From contig BDSL01000015.1 of assembly GCA_003116995.1 (NCBI GenBank), positions 372,001-436,000 of the forward strand: a stretch of DNA of 64,000 nucleotides, written 5' to 3'. Each line of letters begins with the position of its first letter. Position 1 is the stretch's first letter. This DNA comes from Yamagishiella unicocca (lineage: Eukaryota; Chlorophyta; Chlorophyceae; Chlamydomonadales; Volvocaceae). Positions 1-18,200 of this stretch are shown here, in pieces. Under the pieces are notes generated by a model, which ran no database searches, had not been told where the DNA came from, and was given only the letters and a program-made list of their open reading frames with translations. A program made the translations under genes and the position numbers.

Positions 1-2140
1 CCTCGGAAGGGCGCCCGCGGCTGGGGCTGTCGCTCCCGCCGCCGCTCGGATAGAAGCGATGCAAGGCGCCGCCGCCTTGCGCTCCGAGACCAGCTGCAGC
101 CGCCATGCCGCCGCCGCTGCCGCCGCTCTCGGCTGGGGCACCCAACCGGCGCATCCGTGCAGGACCCAGTTCACGACCGCCAGCTCCTGCGCCAGCGCCA
201 GCGCCACCGCCTTCGTTGTCGTCCATTTCCTGGTCGGGATCCGCACCGCGAATAATGCGAGGTCCCGTGCCCCCCGCACGTGTTCCGCGACCGCCACGGC
301 GGCCACTCGCAGAGCCCCTCCCGCCGGCTCCGCGACCTGTTCCCGATGGCGCTGCGGCGCCGCCACGGCCGCTGAGGCCGCCACCGCGACCGCCGCCGCC
401 ACTTCCAGTACTCCCGGCTGCAAGGCAACAACGGAATGGGCCGGCGGGCGGCCGGAAGCCAGGGGGGATATGAGAAGAGCTGACGCAAGGAAGCTGGACC
501 GACCCACACGACGATAGATAGTGACCCTTCGCCGTTAGGGTCCCGGATAGCTACCTGCCTGTACACCTCCCGAAGCTGCCTGTACACCTCCCAAAGCAAA
601 ACGGGTCAATGCTACCGGCAGAACGGCAAGGGCGATCTGGGTCGGTCTCCTTTCGTTCCTTGCACCGCACGTTCGCAAAAACGTTCGCAAAAACATCTCA
701 ACGTGTGGCCTCGCTCTCAGAGTACGTCCCGAGCCGGGGATAGCATATCCTGCGCCGGCAGTTGATACCTGACCCCTCCGCATCACCTGGCTCCTTCCTG
801 GCAGACCCAGAATGCCCCAACAATGCGGCCCCTGAGCCGCCGGACGTCTTAAGCACCCTACCCATCCCCAGCAAACCCAGATGTGCCCTCCTAGCGAACG
901 CGTTGGCCCCACACAAGCCAACCCATGCCTTCCCAGCAAACTAACCGTTAGCAGTTGGTGGCCCTGCTGCTGGCGCTCGCGGCGCCGACGCTGTCGGAGC
1001 CGCTGCTGTGGTCGCAGGCGCCCCTGGAGCGCCTGGCCCACTCTTCATCAGCAGCTCGAGAGCCCCTGCTGCCAGGAAGAGCTCGTCCTCCAGGGATGGC
1101 CGCCCGCGCCGTCGTGGGGCTGCCGCCGCTCCCGCGGAGCTCTGGGCATTATCCCCCTCCGGAGCGGCCTCGTCAGCACCCTCTTTTGCGCACACTGTAG
1201 TCTTCGCAACGCCGCCCCCCCGTTCTCCCGCCCCACTAGCTTCCTCCTGGGCTGGGTTTGGTACGAGCATTGCGTGCTGCTGAACCGCAGGTCGAGGTTG
1301 CTGCTCCCGCTGCTGCCCGACAACACTGCCGGCTCTGGTATCCTTCTCTTCTTCAGGCTGAAGCGAGGCATCGGGGAGACGGGCCTGCCGCGTCCGGTTA
1401 TGCTGCACCCGCTGCTTAGCAATTTGCTTTGGCGACGAGCGGATCTCTGGGGCGGGAGCTTGCTCCTTGTCCTGGGATCCTCCTCCGCTGCTCCTGCCTT
1501 GCTGCCCGCCATCCACGTTTGGGCCCTGGGGTTGTTGCTTGGGCACCGCGACATCTGCCGCCACATTCGCGTCACCCTGCGCCTCCGCATTGTTCCTGTC
1601 CGAGCTGCGATCTGCAGGCTGCTCTGCCTCAGCGGCGTTGCGGAGCCTCTGTTGCTGCAGTCTGAGGACATCCCGCTGAACCTGCTTTATATAGTGCAAA
1701 TCAGAATGTCGCAGAAGCCATCCCATTGTGGGGCTGTTGTCAATCAGCCGGCCGAGCCCCTCGTCTTGCGCTGCACTCCACGGCATGCCGGAGACGTCTG
1801 GTCCGTCGCCGGTACCTTCAAACTGTCGCTGCTGCAAAGGTGGCGGCATGTCCTTCCCCGCGAGCGCACCGTTCAAATATCCCTGTATTGGTTCGTCCAC
1901 CAGCGGTTGCTGCATGGCCTGCGCTGTGGACGGTCCCCGCGCGCGGAGGGGTAGGTCTTTACCCTGGGGCTCATGGGAGCCAGCTTCACCGTCACGCGCC
2001 ATGCCCCTGGGGCTGGCGTCGGGCTCCAGAGCCGCCTCGGCCGAGCGCGATGATGTCTCGGCCGCGGCGACGCCTTGGGCCCGGCCGCGGTGTGCCGGCG
2101 GTTGTGGTGGTGGGCTGTACCGTCTGAGAACAATATCCAT
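1..2140 (-). CDS. AT-hook-like / RG-rich protein, unknown function (partial, runs off left edge)
   Basis: Minus-strand gene. Exon 1 is 2140..946, starting at ATG 2140 (MDIVLRRYSPP). Exon 2 is 417..1 and still open at the window edge. The intron 945..418 has donor G|GTTAGT and acceptor TTGCAG|CC, and the phase joins exactly (G|CC = Ala). Exon 1 encodes about 398 residues: a polar Gln/Ala/Pro-rich stretch, a short more ordered piece (SPTMGWLLRHSDLHYIKQVQ, about residues 137-156), and near its end the basic motif RRRGRPS followed by LEDELFLAAGALELLMKSG. The RGRP core resembles an AT-hook. Exon 2 is Gly/Arg-rich with RGG-like repeats and an acidic EMDDNEGG patch. A nuclear, nucleic-acid-binding role is inferred from composition only; I recognise no family. 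The exon pair and frame are well supported, the function is not. Confidence 0.6.
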
Positions 2141-10249
<8,109 letters not shown>

Positions 10250-11158
10250 GCGAGCCCACTGGCTCGCTCGCTCTTGCGCGAGCCGCCACACCCTCCTGGA
10301 GCGGCAGGCGCCGCCGCAGCGGCAACAACAACACCATCACGACGGTTGCCTTGCCACCCAGCGGCAGCAGCGGCGGCTGCAGCAGCATTAGCAGCGGCAG
10401 CAGCGAGACGGTGAGGCCTCGGGCCGACGCCGAGCGTGCTACTGCCTCCTGCCGTACATGGGGGCTGGTGGTCTGGGGCGTGGCGCGGCCGCCGATGAAG
10501 TGCTCAGAGCGGCGGGCGCGGCCAGAGTCCCGAGGGTTGGCGGCGGCAAAGGAGGGTGGGGTGGGGAGGCGGCGCCTGGCGGCGACGCGCGGTGGCGGCC
10601 CTGCGCCTGGAACCTGACGCGATCCCGGTGCAGCAGCGGTAACGGAGGGGCCACCGCACGCGGATGCAGGCTAGACAGTCTTGAAGGGTCCATAGAAGCG
10701 GAAACAGCAGTAGCCAGTCGTGCATGTGTTTGGAGCCCCCCTCTGGACACGGCTTTCGTGGCCTGGGAACCAGGGGCAGAGGCGCGCTTGGTTTAACGAG
10801 TCGTGTAGGGCGGCCGCGATGGCCGAGCATGCCCACGGAGGCATGCAGCGCGCTGTATCTGTCCGTGCGGCAACGCAGCGATGCTGCCGGGACCGGAATT
10901 GTGACAGTGATTGGTACTGGACACGAGCTGCATGGCTGGGCCGCCGCCAAACTGACGCCACAGCTCCAGCTCGTTTGGCAGGCGTGAGCCCCAGCTAGGC
11001 TCGAGCGCGCGCCCGGAGGACGCCTCTTGTGTGAGCATGTTGCAATCCCGTGCAGCCAACTCCTCTCAAAGCCTCAATTGGCTCGGCGCTGGCTGCATCT
11101 CAGCTCCCGTCGCACTCTGCCTAGCTGCCGTCGGGACGGGGCCCCGTCGGCCCCTGCT

Positions 11159-11163
11159 TTACA
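11159..11163 (-). terminator. poly(A) signal TGTAA of the two-TM protein gene
   Basis: TGTAA read on the minus strand, about 500 nt past the stop at 11662. This is the usual volvocine polyadenylation signal; the distance is plausible but a five-base match alone is weak. Confidence 0.4.
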
Positions 11164-11495
11164 CGTCGTGCTTACAGCGCACCCCGCCAACCCGGAGCGG
11201 CACCCGCCGAGCACCGAGAGAGGCGTTCTCCGCTCCTCATAACTCGCCAGCCGGATCATGCGAGGCAACGATAACAAGATATCCGCAACAGCGTCAGCTG
11301 AGTGCGCCACTTGATCAGGCCAGGCGCCACTCCATCCGTGTTTCGCCCAACCGCCTGCCGTGCTAGGACCTGACTCGCCACTGATGAAGGAACATGTCCC
11401 GCCCGCAGGCCCGAACCGCCCCGCAGCGGGACCCACCCACCCACCAGCCAAAGGTCACCTTGCGACCTCCGGCTTTAGTATCCCCAACCCAGTTC

Positions 11496-11563
11496 TCCAG
11501 CATGCATCTCAAAACGTCTGTTCTAAACGGTTTTCTTCGGGCATCCAGGGGTCTTCCTCGAAC
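11496..11563 (+). repeat. dispersed repeat, copy A
   Basis: Contains GCATGCATCTCAAAACGTCT, then AAACGGTTTTCTTC, then GGGGTCTTCCTCG. The same ordered modules recur at 17568-17622, 24107-24180 and, shortened, 48455-48492. See findings. Confidence 0.7.
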
Positions 11564-11661
11564 CCAAACACCAGCCATTGCTGCCGTGCATGCACGTTCG
11601 GACCCCTTGGAAATGTGGTTGGATGCTTTTAGATGTTGAGTATTCCCCCTCCGCCCGGAGG

Positions 11662-14493
11662 CTACAGCTCCTCGTCATCCGAGTCCTTGCCGCCGGCACC
11701 CCGCCCGCGCGGCCGCCGGCCCCGCAGTCCCGCCCAGGTGGCGCGGCCCCGACGCAACAGCGCGGGGGCGGCGAAGGCGCCCACCGACAGCACCAGCACT
11801 AGGCCCAGGAAGCACAGCGCCAGGCCTGGGGGGCGGCGCGTGGAGCGCGAAAGGGGGAGCAGGCGGACAGGCAGCGGTGTGAGCAGTGACGTCACATTAA
11901 CACGTCCCCAGTCGGTGAGTCGCCGACTGGGGCGGCGGGGAGTTCCGGCAGAGGGCTTCACGTAGTAGTACGAGTACTTTCATGTTAACTAGTAGCTACT
12001 AGTAGTATTAGTACTACTAGTAGCTACTAGTACACATAGTCTACTGGTAAACAGAAACGTGGGGCTCCGGAAAGAACGCAGGCGCGTGCGCCCCCAGCCC
12101 CCCTCCCATCTATTGCCCCCTAAACGAGTGTACCAAAGGTCTCCTGTTCGGTTTTCCTTTCCAGTGCCGACCCACGGGTATCCTCTCCAACCCCACCTAT
12201 TGCGTGGAACAGGATCTGGTGCTCCATGTTGGGTGTCAGCCGGCGCACCACGTCGCTCTCCAGGATGGAGGGGTCGTAGGCGTGCCTGGGGGCCAGGGGA
12301 CGAGGTGGAGTGAACGCATCACCAGGGTGAAGATTTCGGGGCGAAGGCAATAGGGTCATACGTGAAGGGTGAGGACGAGGGGCAGGGGCGCGGACCGGAT
12401 GGCCATCCAGCTCCAGCAGCCTCCCCCCGGGCCAGGTGGCTCCACTACCCCTCACAGCCAGGCTGAGGGAACAATCCCCACATACGCGGGCCCCCGCGGC
12501 CGCAAACTAGGTGTCAGCCAACTATCCTGTCCTCCTGTCCTTGTCACGCGTCAACGGTTTTTATGCCACCACCACCCCGCCGCTCCGAAACCTCCGAAAC
12601 CTCCTGCACCCATACTAGCCAGGGCATCCTCCTGGCCGCACCCGACCTACGGCCATGCCCGCCCGCGCCCCCGCCCACCCGTCCGCCCACCCGCCCCCCA
12701 GCATCACCTGACTGTCACGATGGTGGAGTTCCGGGCCGACATCGGCAAATACACGCGGCCGTTGACGCGGTGGCGCCGCTCGTCCAGCCGCCGCCACTGC
12801 CCCGGCTCCCAGCCCCACTCGGGCCCGCAGCCTGGCCCGCTGCCCACTGTGGCGTTGTCCAGAGAGAAGGCCCCGCTGGCCTCGTCGCGCAGCACCTTGA
12901 CGCACAGACCCCACAGGTACTCGTGTACGGCGCACGTGGCGTCCGCCTGCCACGTGCCGTGCTGGTCGTACACGCAGCGCGCCTCGCCGCCTACCCAGGG
13001 TTAGGCCGGTTAGCCGGAACGGAGGTGAGAAGGCCAGGGGGGTTGCAAGGAAAGCCCATGCCAGGGGGTTGGGATGCCGTCACGGCTTTCACGCTCCCTT
13101 CTGCCTGCATTGCCGCCGCCTCAAACGCGGGTTTGGCAACAGTTCTCCTTCCAGGCTACAGGTTGCACCGCCGCATGTGACAAGCATTAAATCCTACGCT
13201 TTGCCCCGCGCCCCCAAACGCACCAGCCGCCACCGACCGCTCCCTGCTGAACGCCACTCGCCCCAGATCCACCACCGAGACAGCGCCCGACCGGCCGTCA
13301 GTGACGCGCAGCGACATGGCCCGCCCGTGCCGCAGCTCCGGAACCACCGGCCGCCACAGCCGGCCGTGCGTCGCTCGGTGCTGGTCCAGCAGCGGCACGC
13401 GGGCGGGGAAGAGCGCCTGTAGCAGGCCGTCGAGGCGGAACTCGACGAGCGAGGACTGCGCGATGCGCCGCCGCCGCCGCCGCCGCGTCCCGTGGGTCGC
13501 GGATTGGCTTTGCGCCGGCCCGGAGGGCTGCGAGTCGCCGAACGTGGCGGTGGTCTCGGAGCCGGGGGGGATCGGGACGCGCTTGGACGGGGAGGACTGG
13601 CGGCGCAGCGGCAGCGGCTGCTCGTGGCCCTCCACCAGCAGCGCCCACTCGGTGTCCGTGAAGGCGGCGCGATAGTCGCGATCCCACACCTCCAGGTCTG
13701 CGAGGTGGTTGCGGTTGACACGGTTGGCGGTTGGGTGGCGGTTGCGGATTGCCGGCGCTGGCGTAGTGTGCAGCGGCGGTTGTGGTGGCGCGGCGGGAGC
13801 GTGTACACCGTGTGCAGCACGTGAGGAGCTTCCAGGCACAGCAGCAAGGGCATGGGCAGGGGCGGGGCTGCACGTGTGTGTCCATCGCACCCCGGCCGCC
13901 ATTCCGCTGTCCCCCAGTGCGGCCCTGCTGTCTCTCAGCGACCGGCTCATCTGCTCCCTGCCCCGGCATCGCCCGGCACGCACCCGATCACCCCACGCCA
14001 AACCCCTCTAGGGCTTCGCCCGTCCCCGTCATCGTTTCCGTTTCCGTTTGCCGTTTCCGTCCCCATGTTCACGCGCCCTCAAAATCGGTGTCCGCCGACC
14101 ATGCGCCAACTATCCTGTCCCTGCCGCGTAAACGGTTTTTATGCCCCGTCCCCGTCCCCGTCAACATCCCCGTTTCCGTTTCCGTTTTCGTTTCCGTTTC
14201 CTTCCCCGCCGCCACCACGCACATCCCAAGTACGCCTCCTCTATCTTCCGATGCAGGTGGGCGTAGTGGTTGCCTCGGACTAGGTAGGCGCCTGTCAGCA
14301 GCATCACAAGCGCCACCGCCAGCAGCGTCCACGCCCGCCCTTCCGTCATTTCATCCGCGCCACCACCTCCGCCGCCACGGCCCTGAGCAACACACGGCAG
14401 TCCGCACACCGAAGGGGCGGTTGTGGGGTCGAGAGGATGAACAGGCTGGCTCCAATACGTGTGAGCAGATGGTAAGGAAAGAGGTAGCCGCAT
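11662..14493 (-). CDS. unknown protein with N- and C-terminal membrane segments
   Basis: Five exons on the minus strand: 14493-14223, 13697-13224, 12990-12708, 12285-12197, 11825-11662. All introns are GT-AG and the phases join (T|AC Tyr, G|GC Gly, AG|G Arg, G|GC Gly), giving 426 aa. A second in-frame ATG at 14349 would give 378 aa and place the first hydrophobic segment (WTLLAVALVMLLTGAYL) right at the N terminus; I cannot decide between them. Between the membrane spans lies a domain of about 300 residues with a Ser/Arg linker, DREYRAAF-like DRDYRAAFTDTEWALLVEG, a Cys-containing part (CVYDQHGTWQADATCAVHEY, GPGCGPEWGWEPGQW) and LPMSARNSTIVTVRHAYDP. The second span is LALCFLGLVLVLSVGAFAA, then an Arg-rich tail ending DSDDEEL. 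Inferred topology: both termini cytosolic, central domain lumenal or extracellular. I do not recognise the family; ordered, Cys/Trp-rich sequence across splice junctions argues that it is real. Confidence 0.8.
11988..12031. repeat. perfect 20-bp inverted repeat with 4-nt loop
   Basis: Arms 11988-12007 and 12012-12031 are exact reverse complements around the loop TTAG. Each arm contains the 16-bp palindrome ACTAGTAGCTACTAGT. It sits in the last intron (11826-12196) of the two-TM protein gene. Confidence 0.9.
12519..12566 (+). repeat. dispersed intron repeat, copy 1
   Basis: Contains GCCAACTATCCTGTCC and, further on, AACGGTTTTTATGCC. Both strings recur in the same order at 14105-14144, in another intron of the same gene. 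Confidence 0.65.
14030..14210 (+). repeat. TTTCCG / CCCCGT microsatellite-like region with dispersed repeat copy 2
   Basis: Runs of TTTCCG and GTCCCC hexamers flank the strings GCCAACTATCCTGTCC and AACGGTTTTTATGCC (about 14105-14144). All lie in the first intron (14222-13698) of the minus-strand two-TM protein gene. Confidence 0.7.
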
Positions 14494-15293
14494 GACTTCC
14501 GCTTGTGTCTTGTAGAAATAGGACGAATGGGTCTTAAAGTGAGGAAGGATCCCGGAGGGGTGCTGGGGTTACGTAACCCTTGGTTTGAGGGTATATGCCA
14601 ACTGCTGCCCGCCAGACCATCCGGGTATAAGACAATTAGGGCCCTCTCAGCACCAGAAACACGTATCGGAGCGTACCAAACTCTAATCAACCTGAGCGGA
14701 GCCTTCCCGTGTGCGACAGCTGATTTGGCAGCAGACGACACATTTTTCCACTGCCTTCACATGACCCAATCAGGAAGTTCTAACTTGCCTTATCATTAGA
14801 TCGCCTTGCTATATAACCGCGGTCCACTGGCCTGGGTTGCGTATCCACGAATACAGTGGTTTGGTTGACATCTACAGGCCGTTGGCGCATTTTTATTCTT
14901 AGGGGAGGTTGTTCAGTAGAAAACGGATTGCATGTGCACATTGAATCCATGTTTATTACAGAGACTGTACGTGCGACTGACGCAGCGAAACCACGCTTTG
15001 GAGCATCTCCATGCACAGCGCAGCATGCATGTTCGAGGGCATCATGAATGCAATCGTACCTCCTTACACATTTATATTTTACGTAGTTTTCTTCTCGTTG
15101 CTTTGTAAGACGTGTTTGCGAACAGAATGGCCACCCTGCGAGCGCACTTGGCCCATATGCTGCATTTTTTAGCGTACTGAGCTTCAATTGAAAGCATCGC
15201 AATTATCATTTCATCTTGCGACTGAAGGGGTTACCTGCGCAGAAGGATTCGGCGAGGAGGACCTCGTCAGCATCAGCAAACCAGCAGGCCACA
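14494..15293. other. divergent promoter region, no gene seen
   Basis: Separates the minus-strand two-TM protein gene from the plus-strand kinase gene. It is AT-richer than the flanking exons and holds a TATA-like CTATATAAC at 14809-14817, some 480 bp from the kinase ATG and 320 bp from the other start, so its assignment is unclear. No credible open frame seen. Confidence 0.55.
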
Positions 15294-18200
15294 ATGGCGC
15301 TTGTGCACTACCAGTCCACTCCGAACGCTGAGGTGACACCGCAGTGGCTCTGACGCTTCTCAGAGCTTTCCCACGCCGACCGGCGCGAGCGCGACCCATC
15401 GCTGTGGCGCGAACTTTCGCCACACCTCGCGCGAGCGCCCGAAGCAAGTGCCACAGGCCCCCGGCCCGCTCCCTCCCACGCAATCTGCTTCTGCTCTGCT
15501 CCGCGCTGCAGAGGCTGTTGCTGGAGGCCCTCGCCGAGGCGCTGCCGTGGAGCGAGGGCGTTGCCGCCGCGCTGCGCGAGGCGATGGACCGCGCTGGGCC
15601 CCAGCCGCGCCATGCTTCCCGGCCCGGGCGGCCCCCCGACCCACATTCCGCCTCCCGTGCGGACGACGACAGCGACGTCACGACCAGCCAGGCCAGCCGA
15701 CGCAACGTACGTGCTGGCTGGGGCCACCAGGCGGCGGGGCTGGGGGGCAAATACTCCCTCTGCGCGGGTGAGGGGTCGACAGCTCGACACCTCCCCGGGC
15801 GGCACCTCTAGCGACCCAGGGCGGTCGCGCGCTCACCCCGGCCTCCGCCCCTGACCTGCAGTTTCAGCCCCGCGCCTTCATCTTGCACTTGCACATGCCA
15901 TACCTGCATAACTTCCGGTACCAACCGAGGGAGCTGTAGTCCCTTGGGACCTATGAACCTGGCGCCCTCTTGGTGCCTTAGATATGGACTGGGATAAAGC
16001 GCTCCCCGGGCTTGTGTCCCCCTCTTTATGCTCGCAGGTGAAGGACCCGGGCAGGGGTGGCGGCGACGGCGGCGACGAGGCGGGCGGGGCGGCGGGGAGA
16101 GGTCGCGCCGCTATGCGGTCTGTCCAACTGGCGCTGGCCACGATGGGGGCGGTGCCTTCTCACCTCACCGGTGGGTGGCTGTGAGCCGGAGTACTGGGGT
16201 GACAGGGGGCGGCGGGGGGAGGGACGAGGAAACCCGTGGAGCCGTACAGAGGGAAGAAGAATGGAGATCGCGGGGGTTAGGGGGGAAAACGGTCGTGTGG
16301 GAGGGTGGGGGAGAGGGTATTGCAGGCTAGGGGAATGGTCAGGGAGCTTGTAGGCTGGCGCAGCGTGAGGGCGAAGCCACAACCGCTACTAAGTTTCTTC
16401 ACATGGCTTCCATGACTTTCCTCCCTTCCCCCCGCCGGATGCAGGCGCGGCCGAGGAGCGGTGCACCGCCGCCACGTTCATGCTGTCGGTGGCCATGAGC
16501 GCGGCTGCCGAAGGCGGACTGTCTCCAGCCTTCCTAAACCTGGTGTCGCCCTTCAGGTCTGGAGTGCGAGAGGTTTGTCTGGAGGCATGGACCGGGCCCT
16601 CACCGCCATGCTCTGTGGTGGTGCCTGTCGGGCCCGACTGAAGCTGGCTGTGTTGTACGGCACTGGTATAGTCCGGCGACACCACTGCCACCCATCACCT
16701 CCTCTTCAGCGCCTCCTGCCGCGATCTGCCTGCCTGCCTGCCCGCGCACCCACCCATACCGCCTCACACACTGCCCCCTCACCTGCAGGGCTCGGATGGA
16801 GCAACTGAGCCAGCTGGGCAAGGGCGGCTTCGGCACCGTCATGGCGGTGCGCAGGTGGGGGCGGCAGCCACAGCCATAGCCACAGCCATAGCCACAGCTA
16901 CAGTCACAGCTACAGCCACAGTCGCAGCCGTAGCCGAGAGGCTTGTTCCGCAACCTGCGTGCGCGTTGCATGAGCGCACATCCCCCGGTCATGAACCGGA
17001 TCCAATAACCACGGCTCCCCGCCCGCTGTGCCTCTCTGCTCCGCACACATTGCCCCCCGCGGCTCGCTCGGTGAGCAGCCGCCTTGACCAGCGGGTGATG
17101 GCGGTGAAGGCGGTGCCCTTCCGCTCCGATCTGCCGCCCTGGGGGCCTCCCGAGCAGCTGGAGAGGCGCCATGCCAAGATGCTGCGGGAGGTGAGGGGCG
17201 GAGCGGAGGATGGGAGGAGCGTGTGTGGGGTCAAGATGCAGCTGAGCCAGGTGTTGCGAACCAAAGCTTGCTTCGACTCCTCTCTATTGTGCCAGTGCCT
17301 CAAACCCTCGATGTGTGTGTGCACACGGTGTGCAGCCGCATACGTGCCACGCCGTTTGCCGGAAGCCGTGCAGCGCTGCGCTCCGTGACACGCCGAGCGG
17401 CACTCGGGGGCAGTGTAGTCGCTGTGCTTGCGCCCGTCGCAAAGCCAACGACTGCCTTGTCAAGCCGTGCCTGCCGCCGTGCTCCTCCAGAGGTGTTTTT
17501 GCACCAGCCGCCCCTCCCCCCCGGCCCCACTATCAACCCCACCACCCCCCGGCCCTCTCCAGCATGCATCTCGAAACGTCTGTTTTAAACGGTTTTCTCG
17601 CGTCCACGGGTCTTCCTCGCACTCCCCCGGCCCTGGCTGTCCCTGCGTTTCCTTGCTGCTCCGGCTGTCCCCCTGCCCCTCAGGTCCAGGCGCTGGCTAG
17701 CCTGGACGGCAGCCCGCACGTGGTGCGGTACTACACCGCATGGATTGAGCCCGCCTGGGAGAAGCTGGGGCATCAGCTGCAGCGCAGCGGAGGGGGTCTG
17801 GCGCAGGTGCGGGTGCGGGTGGGGGGGTGCAGGTGCGGGGTGCAGGGCTTGGGGAGGCGTGGATGCGCCCCTGGCATGGGCATGGATATCACTTCACCGG
17901 CAAGTTCTTCGTCGTTGTTGCTGGCCGTGATGTTGTAACTTGGTGGATCACGCAGCTGCAGCAGAAGCGGAAGCGGAAGCGGAAGCGGAAGCGGAAGCGG
18001 AAGCGGAAGCGGAAGCGGAGGCGGAAGCAGACGCAAGTCGTGGTTAATCACGACTCGCCCCCACGACACGCCGGAGACCGGAGCTCCCGTGCAAGCCCCG
18101 AAACCCCCCCCCCGCCTGCTCACGCTGCTCACCGCAGGCCTCCATACAGTCCATACTCGCCGTGATGACCACCGCTGCGAGGACGGCGGCGGCAGCTGCC

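Larger units (their letters stand above)
10250..11661. other. convergent 3' region, no gene seen
   Basis: Holds the 3' UTRs of the plus-strand reductoisomerase gene (stop 10249) and the minus-strand two-TM protein gene (stop 11664-11662). CAG/GCA-rich just after 10249. A minus-strand TGTAA lies at 11163-11159, and one copy of a dispersed repeat lies at 11496-11563. No other coding signal seen. Confidence 0.6.

Noticed and set aside
105..473. Pro-rich plus-strand open frame at the left edge
   Set aside because: Complement of the Gly-rich exon 2 of the minus-strand gene, whose splice phase fits exactly.
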